Shown piece after piece: positions 12,871 through 18,678 of a stretch of 18,678 nt of DNA; the stretch's first letter is position 1; each line of letters opens with the position of its first letter. The DNA is from Bacteroidales bacterium (lineage in GTDB: Bacteria > Bacteroidota > Bacteroidia > Bacteroidales > ML635J-15), in NCBI GenBank assembly GCA_023228725.1, contig JALOAQ010000055.1:1-18678 (forward strand), given 5' to 3'. The notes under the pieces are model-generated. The model was not told the DNA's origin, ran no database searches, and saw only the letters and a program-made list of their open reading frames with translations. A program made the position numbers and the translations under genes.

Positions 12871-15240
12871 TTAATCACCACTGATTACTTTAAATTTTTT
12901 TGAAATTTTATAGCCATTTTCATCCATTATATTTAAAGTATAACTTCCTGGTTCAAGTTTAAAGCCCATTTCATGAAAATCTTTTGTAAATCCGTAATAT
13001 TTTTCGCCAATATACCAATAAACTTTTGTTTCAGGATTTCTGTGGCTTAGTTTAAAAATTGCCTGTAAAGTATCACCGCTAAGTTCTATAGGAATTAATA
13101 CTCTTGATAAATTTGTTGGATAAATAAGTTCAATTTGCTCACTTAGGTTTTGTTGACTTTGCAAACAATCATCTAAAAATGGTGGTAAACTTTGATACCA
13201 ATGATTTGAATTAATAAAATATGTTTCCACTATTGGGGGCAATACAAAATAGGATTTTTGTTTCATCATGTCCACTGGATAACAATCTGAATTTACTCTA
13301 AAATTTTCGCTTTGGTCTAAATTTATCTTTTGATGATAAGGACAAATTTCAGTATTTATTCCATTTGCAGGAATCCACGTACTAACAGTATCACAACAAT
13401 TTTCGCCAGCTAAATGTCCACTTTGTTTACAAATATTTGCCAAAATCATATCGTCGTATGGCTGTTCAAACCAGTTTTTGTAAGCAGGTAAAACATTTAT
13501 AATATCAAATAATACAGGTGCAGCTAATCTTAAACCTGTTATTCCGTTTCTACCTTCGCCAGTGGCATTTCCTACCCATACACCTACTACGTAATCTGGC
13601 GTTACAGCAATCGACCAAGCATCTTTAGAGCCAAAACTTGTTCCGGTTTTCCATGAAATTTTTTGTTTTGAAGAAAATGTTTGCCATTGTTTTTCGTCTC
13701 CCGGGCGGTTCACAGAACTCATTGCTTCCAAACTAAACCAAATTGCTGAAGCTGATAAAAACGACCAGTCTCTTAAATCTTGATGCTCGTTTGATTTTGA
13801 GTTTTTTATATAATTTGCTTCGTGATAATCTGAATTAGAGTATTTAGATTGATATTTATTGAAATTTTTTAAACTGCGTGCCATTGACGCATATGCAGAA
13901 GAAATATCCCATAAAGATGCCTCGGCTCCGCCTAAAATTAATGATAAACCATAATGTTCTGAGCTTTTATTTATTGATTTAAGTCCTAAGGATTTTAAAA
14001 TATAAATAAATTTTCCAATTCCATAATCTTTTAATAAAATTGCAAAAGGTATATTTAATGAACGTGCCAAAGCCTCGTCTGCCGACACCGCTCCATCAAA
14101 AGTTTTATCATAATTTTCAGGCGAAAAACTACCAATTCTTAATGGCGTATCTTTTAATAATGTTTTTGGCAAAATCTCACCGGCTGATAATGAGGCTGCA
14201 TATAAAAAAGGTTTTAAAATACTTCCTGTGCTTCTTTTTGCTTTTATCATGTCTATTGCTTTTTCAGGTGTTGCTGAATTAATATCAGCATTTGCGACAT
14301 AAGCTAGTGCATTACCGCTTTCTACATCTAAAACTAAACAAGCAATATTATTAATTTGGTTGGTTTTATATCTTTGGTTATAATTATTTGCAATTTCATT
14401 TATTTGTATTTGTAAATTTATATCAATAGAAGTTTCGATTTTAGAATTTTTATTTGGAATTTCTTTAGCAGCTCTATTTACTAAATGATAGGCGTGCATA
14501 GGATAGGGGTTAGGATGTTCGGGTATTGGCTCTAAAATTGCTAATTCGTATTCTTCATTGCTAATTATATTTTTGGAAAAAAGTTTCTTTAATAAAAAAT
14601 CTCTTTTTTCTTTAAGAATTTCTCTATTCTTAGCTGTATTTATTAGTGTAGGCGAATTTGGTAAAACAGCCAACATGGCATTTTCTGCCCAAGAAAGTTG
14701 TTCTGCTGAACGCGAAAAATAACGCCAAGCCGCAGCCTCTATGCCAACGGTATTTCCTCCAAAAGGTGCATGAGAAGCGTAAAGTTGAAGAATTTCTTTT
14801 TTTGAATATGATAATTCTAAACGAAATGCGAGAATAGTCTCAATAATTTTTTGATAATAAGTTCTAGATTTACCTTTTCTGGAAATTCTAATTGTTTGCA
14901 TACTGATTGTTGAACCACCACTTACGATTTTTTTAGAGCTTGAATTTTGTTTTATTGCTCTTATAAGAGAAATAGGGTCAATCCCAAAATGATAATAAAA
15001 TCTTTGGTCTTCAAAGTTTAAAATACAGGCTTCAAATTTAGGGCTAATATATTTGGTTTCAGGAAAACGCCACTGACCATCCTCAGCTATTTTTACGCCT
15101 AATAATTGGTGGTTTTTGTCATAAACTGCTGTTGAGTATGGATCTGTGAAAAGTGTACTTGGAAGTGAAAAAATAAAAACTAAAATTAGTGTTAACCAAA
15201 TTAAAATTGAAATAATTAGAAATATTTTAGCTTTTTTCAT
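12871..15240 (-). CDS. pbpC: Penicillin-binding protein 1C (bifunctional peptidoglycan synthase)
   Basis: The 789-residue protein has a single N-terminal anchor (5-27) and periplasmic domains. The GT51 glycosyltransferase domain shows EDQRFYYHFGID (77-88, catalytic Glu77), GGSTISMQTIR (108-118), the RKGKSRTYYQKIIE segment, LELSYSKKEILQLYASHAPF (141-160) and GGNTVGIEAAAWRYF. The transpeptidase domain has STGSILKPF with the S-x-x-K pair Ser340/Lys343, SLN (394-396) and KTGTS (531-535). The C-terminal part (about 690-789), including a Cys-containing segment and LEPGSYTLNIMDENG near the end, fits the PBP1C-specific C-terminal domain. All catalytic motifs are intact. PBP1C is often paired with an alpha-2-macroglobulin-like gene; none is present here. 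It lies 19 nt downstream of the DUF4126-like gene. Confidence 0.95.
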   Translation of the reverse strand: MKKAKIFLIISILIWLTLILVFIFSLPSTLFTDPYSTAVYDKNHQLLGVKIAEDGQWRFPETKYISPKFEACILNFEDQRFYYHFGIDPISLIRAIKQNSSSKKIVSGGSTISMQTIRISRKGKSRTYYQKIIETILAFRLELSYSKKEILQLYASHAPFGGNTVGIEAAAWRYFSRSAEQLSWAENAMLAVLPNSPTLINTAKNREILKEKRDFLLKKLFSKNIISNEEYELAILEPIPEHPNPYPMHAYHLVNRAAKEIPNKNSKIETSIDINLQIQINEIANNYNQRYKTNQINNIACLVLDVESGNALAYVANADINSATPEKAIDMIKAKRSTGSILKPFLYAASLSAGEILPKTLLKDTPLRIGSFSPENYDKTFDGAVSADEALARSLNIPFAILLKDYGIGKFIYILKSLGLKSINKSSEHYGLSLILGGAEASLWDISSAYASMARSLKNFNKYQSKYSNSDYHEANYIKNSKSNEHQDLRDWSFLSASAIWFSLEAMSSVNRPGDEKQWQTFSSKQKISWKTGTSFGSKDAWSIAVTPDYVVGVWVGNATGEGRNGITGLRLAAPVLFDIINVLPAYKNWFEQPYDDMILANICKQSGHLAGENCCDTVSTWIPANGINTEICPYHQKINLDQSENFRVNSDCYPVDMMKQKSYFVLPPIVETYFINSNHWYQSLPPFLDDCLQSQQNLSEQIELIYPTNLSRVLIPIELSGDTLQAIFKLSHRNPETKVYWYIGEKYYGFTKDFHEMGFKLEPGSYTLNIMDENGYKISKKFKVISGD

Positions 15241-15259
15241 AATCCTTGTTGGTTTAAAC

Positions 15260-16477
15260 TTAATTTATGAATATACTTAAAAGACTATGATTTTGATTAA
15301 ATTTCTTTAAAAATTTTTTCCTTACAATAAAATATTTTATACCTGAATAAAGTGGAGAAATAATGAAACCAAAAGCAATTCCAAGGAAAATAAGTAAAAT
15401 AAAAACTATTCTATATATTAGTTTTACAAAAAAATTATTAATATTAGATAAATACCTTTTGTAAGGCGATAATAAGACTATATCTGTAACTAATGCACTC
15501 AAAATAAAACCAAAAATAGGAATAAAACCTATTAAAAATGAAAAAGCTAAAACTTTATAAAATTTTAAATCTTGAAATTTTAAAAACTCTGTAAAACTTG
15601 GATTTTCAAAAAATACTGTTTGGCATTCAGAACAGATAGGTTTGTTTTTTTGTTTTTTAACATAATGACCACAATTAGGACAGCGTGATTGACTAAGTAA
15701 GTTTAGTTGGTGATTTAAAATGTTTTTACTTTTACCGACTTTTGAATTTCCAAAAAGACCAATTTTATTTGGATTTTTAATTTCAAATTTACAATATTGG
15801 CATTTTGTTGCAAAGGGGTAAATTTTATTTTTACAATTAGGACAATTCAGTTTAGATTTTTCAATTTTAATTTTATAATAATGGCGAATTAAAATTAGAA
15901 TTCCAATAATTGTAAAATATAGAATTATCATAAAAACTCCTGCAACAATTAAAAGAATAAAACCAATTGCTATAAAACTATCTTCTAGCCAACTAATAAG
16001 TTTTCCTATTTTAAGATTATCATCAAAATCTAAACTTTTTAGCCAATCAAGAGTTTTTTTTCTAATTTTTGCTAAAATAAATACTCCCAAAGAACCTAAA
16101 ACACCTATTATAATTAATGGATTAAATCCTGACCATTGGATAGAGTTAATTACTTCAGTGTTATTTTGGTTTAGCACGTAAAATTGAATTAGTAAATAGG
16201 AAATAGGTTTCATATATAACTCTATTTCGTGAAGAAAAATTCTTAAGTTTGAGTTTTTGTCTGAAATAAATTCTAAAATGCTTAATATTCCTAAAATAAC
16301 TACTAAGTAATTTTGAGACCAAAAAGATTGGTTTGCAAGAATTTCCGAATTTGAGTTTATAAAAGGAAACCATTCGGGGTGACTTAAAAATAATGCTGTT
16401 AAAAAAGCCGGAAAAAAAGTTCTTAACGCAAATAATGGAATACTTCCTATTAATGCAATTAATTGACTAATATTCAT
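15260..16477 (-). CDS. DUF4126-like membrane protein with two zinc ribbons
   Basis: The 405-residue protein begins with a DUF4126-like domain: LIALIGSIPLFALRTFFPAF (6-25), a hydrophobic segment ending LGILSILEFISDKN (62-75), KPISYLLIQF (90-99), and membrane helices around 120-136 and 168-197. A cytoplasmic insert carries two four-cysteine zinc-ribbon sites: Cys212/215 with Cys226/229, and Cys266/269 with Cys282/285. The C-terminal part has more membrane segments (308-335 and 352-374). Function is unknown. It lies 4 nt after the 'asparagine synthetase B-like' gene and 19 nt before pbpC, suggesting co-expression with cell-envelope genes. The family call rests on the N-terminal pattern and is moderate. 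Confidence 0.65.
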   Translation of the reverse strand: MNISQLIALIGSIPLFALRTFFPAFLTALFLSHPEWFPFINSNSEILANQSFWSQNYLVVILGILSILEFISDKNSNLRIFLHEIELYMKPISYLLIQFYVLNQNNTEVINSIQWSGFNPLIIIGVLGSLGVFILAKIRKKTLDWLKSLDFDDNLKIGKLISWLEDSFIAIGFILLIVAGVFMIILYFTIIGILILIRHYYKIKIEKSKLNCPNCKNKIYPFATKCQYCKFEIKNPNKIGLFGNSKVGKSKNILNHQLNLLSQSRCPNCGHYVKKQKNKPICSECQTVFFENPSFTEFLKFQDLKFYKVLAFSFLIGFIPIFGFILSALVTDIVLLSPYKRYLSNINNFFVKLIYRIVFILLIFLGIAFGFIISPLYSGIKYFIVRKKFLKKFNQNHSLLSIFIN

Positions 16478-16481
16478 GGTT

Positions 16482-17741
16482 TTATGTTTTTAGTTTTTTC
16501 TTTTTTGCGGCAGGAAATAATACATTATTTAAAATAAGTCTATAGCCGGCAGAGTTTGGAAAAAGATTCAATTCTGTATGTTCATCTCCTACGTAGTGGC
16601 GGTAGTCTTCTGGGTCGTGCCCACCATAAAAAGTCCACATTCCTTTGCCAAATTCTGAATGAATATATCTGACTTCGCCGGCTACTTTATTTTCGCCCAT
16701 AATTAGTACAGATGGTTTTATTAATTCAGCTTTAAAGGCTGTGGTTTGACCCATAAATCCTTTTACCATGCTTGTGTGATTTTGACAAAGCATAGTTGGA
16801 ACAGGATCCCATTTTGCAGAAAATTCAAATAAAACAAAAAAATCTTCGTTTTGTGAAACTTTTCTAGTGTTAGTAACATCTATGTCTGAATATTCATATT
16901 CTAATGGGTTGCGAACAAGAGTAAAATCTTTGAAAGCTAAACATTTTGAATAATCTAATTTTGATTGTGCGTCTGGGTCGGCAGGATCGCCGTCGAACAT
17001 AGTTTCGCAAATATCAACTCCTTCAGCAGCAAGAGCAATGTCAAAAGAGTCTGTAGCAGAACACATGGCAAATAAAAATCCTCCTTCAGCAACATAAGCT
17101 TTAATAGTTTTTGCCACTTCCAACTTTAATTGCGAAACTTTATTAAAGCCCATGGATAGGGCTTCTTCTTCGCTCATTCTTTGGTTGTCTTTATACCACT
17201 GCATACGCCCATAGGCACCATAAAATTTTCCATATTGGCCGGTAAAATCTTCGTGATGCAAATGCAACCAATCGTATTTGCCAAGTTCTCCATTAATTAT
17301 TTCTCTGTCATAAATTTTATCATAAGGAATTTCTGCATAAGTTAAAGCCAAAGTTACTGCGTCATCCCAAGGTTGTGAAAAAGGTGGGGTGTAAACTGCT
17401 ATTTTGGGTGCCACTTCTAATTTTACAGCATCCATATTTACAGAAGGTGAAGAAATTTCATTAAAAATTGCATTTTTTTGTGCGTCTGCAATAATTTCAT
17501 AACTTACACCACGCAATATACATTCTTTTTCAATATCTGAATGAAAGTTTAATAAAAATGAGCCGGCTCTATAATTTAATAACCACCATGCTTCAAGCTG
17601 ATTTTGTAAAGTCCAATAAGTGATACCGTAAGCTTTTAAGTGGTCGTTTTGGCTGTCATCCATTGGAATTAAAATAAAAGCAGAAAAAACATTAGAGAAA
17701 TTTATAATGATAATTAATAATAATATTACGATTTTTTTCAT
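16482..17741 (-). CDS. Secreted protein usually named 'asparagine synthetase B' (amidotransferase-like fold, not a real AsnB)
   Basis: The 419-residue protein has a signal peptide (3-20, cleavage near VFSA), then FILIPMDDSQNDHLKAYGIT (22-41), LEAWWLLNYRAGSFL (49-63), VAPKIAVYTPPFSQPWDDAVT (110-130), YDWLHLHHEDFTGQYGKFYG (156-175), an elbow-like EGGFLFAMCSATDSFD (219-234, Cys227) and FYGGHDPEDYRHYVGDEHTE (371-390). I recognise it as the Bacteroidota family often auto-named asparagine synthetase B. True AsnB has an N-terminal Cys2 glutaminase and an SGGxDS ATP loop, both absent here, and it is cytosolic. The central part looks like a class I glutamine-amidotransferase-like (flavodoxin-like) fold. 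Location and fold suggest a periplasmic or surface role; the reaction is unknown. It is first in a likely operon with the DUF4126-like gene and pbpC. Confidence 0.75.
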   Translation of the reverse strand: MKKIVILLLIIIINFSNVFSAFILIPMDDSQNDHLKAYGITYWTLQNQLEAWWLLNYRAGSFLLNFHSDIEKECILRGVSYEIIADAQKNAIFNEISSPSVNMDAVKLEVAPKIAVYTPPFSQPWDDAVTLALTYAEIPYDKIYDREIINGELGKYDWLHLHHEDFTGQYGKFYGAYGRMQWYKDNQRMSEEEALSMGFNKVSQLKLEVAKTIKAYVAEGGFLFAMCSATDSFDIALAAEGVDICETMFDGDPADPDAQSKLDYSKCLAFKDFTLVRNPLEYEYSDIDVTNTRKVSQNEDFFVLFEFSAKWDPVPTMLCQNHTSMVKGFMGQTTAFKAELIKPSVLIMGENKVAGEVRYIHSEFGKGMWTFYGGHDPEDYRHYVGDEHTELNLFPNSAGYRLILNNVLFPAAKKKKLKT

Positions 17742-17761
17742 TTTTTTAAATTTAATAATTG

Positions 17762-17769
17762 CAAAATTA
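17762..17769 (-). promoter_or_regulatory. Possible -7 element for the 'asparagine synthetase B-like' operon
   Basis: The minus strand reads TAATTTTG, a TAnnTTTG match 20 nt upstream of the ATG at 17741. It lies between the terminator at 17800-17828 and the gene, where an independent promoter would be needed. There is no clear TTG at the -33 position, so support is weak. Confidence 0.3.
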
Positions 17770-17799
17770 CAAAAATTATGCGAATTTTATAAAATAAAC

Positions 17800-17828
17800 A
17801 AAAAGAGCCCGAGATAAATCTCAGGCTC
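17800..17828 (-). terminator. Orphan rho-independent terminator upstream of the 16482-17741 gene
   Basis: On the minus strand a 10-bp stem (17828-17819 pairing with 17814-17805) closes a TTTA loop and is followed by five T and then a T-rich stretch. The sixth pair is G-T on the minus strand but would be a C-A mismatch in the plus-strand RNA, and only the minus side has a T tract, so it acts on minus-strand transcripts. No minus-strand gene is visible upstream to be terminated. Confidence 0.7.
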
Positions 17829-17848
17829 AGTATTAACCCTAATCAACC

Positions 17849-17887
17849 ATGAAAAAGAGAAAAGTACTTTTAATATTACTTTTGTAA
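17849..17887 (+). CDS. 12-codon mini-ORF (MKKRKVLLILLL)
   Basis: It starts as a signal peptide would, with a basic stretch and then a hydrophobic run, but stops at TAA after 12 codons. The preceding ATTAACCCTAATCAACC looks like the 5' leaders seen before Bacteroidota exported-protein genes. It could be a leader peptide, the stub of a lost secreted-protein gene, or chance. There is no larger frame behind it. Confidence 0.3.
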   Translation: MKKRKVLLILLL

Positions 17888-17970
17888 TAATTAAACGAAT
17901 ATGTTGAGCTTTTGTTTTATTAAATTATTGATTTTATACTTTTTATGTTAAATTATCGACAATTGAAAGT

Positions 17971-18008
17971 GAAAATTATGATAAAAACATGAAAATTATG
18001 ATAAAAAT
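17971..18008. repeat. 20-nt tandem duplication
   Basis: GAAAATTATGATAAAAA occurs at 17971-17987 and again at 17991-18007, separated by CAT, so the period is 20 nt. It is non-coding. It may be a simple replication-slippage duplication or paired protein-binding sites. Confidence 0.8.
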
Positions 18009-18201
18009 TTGACAGAAAATGTTTTTTATTAAATTTACATGGAATTTCAAAATCTATTGAAATAATAATTAAATAAGTTTATGTATAATTATTTTATCAT
18101 AATGTTTTGCATTTAAGTATATTTTTATGTAATTTAATAATAACTTAATAAATTCTTAAAGAAAACTTAAAAAACATTTTTAATTGTTTAATAATTTTCA
18201 A

Positions 18202-18209
18202 TATCTTTG
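18202..18209 (+). promoter_or_regulatory. Possible -7 element for the collagen-like gene
   Basis: TATCTTTG is an exact TAnnTTTG match. The nearest upstream TTG (18184-18186) is only 15 nt away, shorter than the normal spacer. If used, it would leave a leader of about 110 nt before the ATG at 18325. Confidence 0.3.
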
Positions 18210-18324
18210 TTCATTGGATATTTTTTGTTTGACTTATACTTTAAAATTTTAGTTTTACGAGAAATATTTTGTGTGTTTTAATAATAAAAGAGTTTAGTTT
18301 TAATTTAAATAAAACGTTTTTTTT

Positions 18325-18678
18325 ATGCTTATTTTAAAGAGATTTTTTTTATTTGTCTTGTTTGCAATTTTCAGTGTTAATTTATTTTCCCAAGAAAATG
18401 TAAGTGTTTCAGATGTTCCTCATAATCCTGACCCCTCTAGTGTTTTGGATGTATATTCAAAAGAAAAGGGTTTTTTAATTCCAAGGATGACATCTGTAGA
18501 GCGAATGGCAATTGTAAATCCCGCTGATGGTTTATTGGTTTTTGATACAGATTCAGCTTGTGTAATTTTTTATAGAGCCTCTACCTTTTCGTGGTATTCT
18601 TTCTGTAATATGATGGAAGGTCCTACTGGACCAACCGGTCCTCAAGGTAATGTTGGGCCAACTGGTGCAACAGGCTCT
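18325..18678 (+). CDS. Secreted collagen-like fibre protein, 3'-truncated by the window edge
   Basis: The frame is open from the ATG at 18325 to the last base (118 codons). A signal peptide (basic Lys5-Arg6, hydrophobic 7-20, cleavage near LFSQ, 20-23) is followed by a module common in Bacteroidota surface proteins: PHNPDPSSVLDVYSKEKGFL (32-51), IPRMTSVERMAIVNPADGLL (52-71), VFDTDSACVIFYRASTFSWY (72-91). It normally reads as a small trimer-forming or fibre 'head' unit with the pattern S-x-x-L-D-V, then P-R-M-T, then N-P-A-x-G-L-x-V-x-x-T-D. Gly-x-Thr/Pro collagen-like triplets begin at residue 99 (GPTGPTGPQG, then GPTGATGS) and continue off the window. The protein is probably exported and may form a triple-helical stalk. 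Whether the C-terminus carries a T9SS sorting domain cannot be seen. Confidence 0.85.
   Translation, partial: MLILKRFFLFVLFAIFSVNLFSQENVSVSDVPHNPDPSSVLDVYSKEKGFLIPRMTSVERMAIVNPADGLLVFDTDSACVIFYRASTFSWYSFCNMMEGPTGPTGPQGNVGPTGATGS

Larger units (their letters stand above)
17742..18324. other. 583-nt intergenic region with regulatory-looking elements
   Basis: This AT-rich gap between divergent genes has no full-size gene. From left to right it holds a possible -7 element for the leftward gene (17762-17769), a strong minus-strand terminator hairpin (17800-17828), a 12-codon plus-strand mini-ORF (17849-17887), a 20-nt tandem duplication (17971-18008) and a possible -7 element for the rightward collagen-like gene (18202-18209). 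The remaining sequence shows nothing I can name. Confidence 0.6.

Noticed and set aside
15728..15751. GNSKVGKS in the DUF4126-like protein fits the Walker A pattern GxxxxGKS.
   Set aside because: It lies in a short linker between two zinc ribbons with no room for a P-loop NTPase fold and no Walker B or switch motifs, so it is probably chance.
16482..17741. Calling this gene asnB, an asparagine synthetase.
   Set aside because: The protein is secreted and lacks both the glutaminase nucleophile at residue 2 and the ATP-binding SGGxDS motif.
17971..18008. CRISPR-like direct repeats.
   Set aside because: There are only two copies, a 3-nt gap and no spacers of normal length, so this is a tandem duplication.

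Overview
The window is an AT-rich, gene-dense piece of a Bacteroidota chromosome, probably Bacteroidales-like. The evidence is low GC, mostly TAA stops, near-consensus Bacteroidota promoter elements (TTTG-N20-TAnnTTTG), many signal peptides ending in a Gln/Ala-rich cleavage region, a type IX secretion (T9SS) C-terminal sorting domain, and families such as DUF2490, a pRiA4b ORF-3-like protein and the secreted protein usually mislabelled 'asparagine synthetase B'. I see no rRNA, tRNA, transposase, integrase or CRISPR array. The lineage is inferred from these features, not from a search.

Layout. Positions 1-632 (+) hold the 3' part of a sugar-1-phosphate nucleotidyltransferase cut by the window edge. 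Positions 662-4011 (-) hold a compact operon, read right to left: a small two-helix membrane protein, a LuxC-type acyl-CoA reductase, a pRiA4b ORF-3-like acidic protein, miaA, and a secreted thioredoxin. Positions 4134-4628 (-) hold a small outer-membrane beta-barrel gene with its own promoter and terminator. Just upstream, at about 4749-4892, lies a decayed fragment of a second copy of that gene.

Positions 4973-9887 (+) form the most interesting unit, a six-gene operon behind a strong promoter. Its genes encode a lipoprotein, a secreted YD-repeat-like protein, a VTC-domain polyphosphate polymerase, a DUF4956 inner-membrane protein, a DUF2490 outer-membrane barrel, and a CotH-type kinase with a T9SS sorting tail. 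Gaps are 2-10 nt and two junctions overlap by exactly 14 nt. VTC, DUF4956 and CotH are known to me as recurrent neighbours. Here they sit with predicted outer-membrane and surface parts, so the products could span cytosol, inner membrane, outer membrane and cell surface. That pathway is my inference.

Positions 9884-12213 (-) encode a PlsC-like acyltransferase and a BASS-family sodium symporter, overlapping each other. Cytidine deaminase (cdd) follows at 12342-12833 (+). Positions 12871-17741 (-) encode PBP1C (pbpC), a DUF4126-like zinc-ribbon membrane protein, and the secreted 'asparagine synthetase B-like' protein as a likely operon. The intergenic stretch 17742-18324 holds an orphan minus-strand terminator, a 12-codon mini-ORF and a tandem 20-nt repeat. 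The window ends inside a secreted collagen-like fibre protein that begins at 18325 (+).
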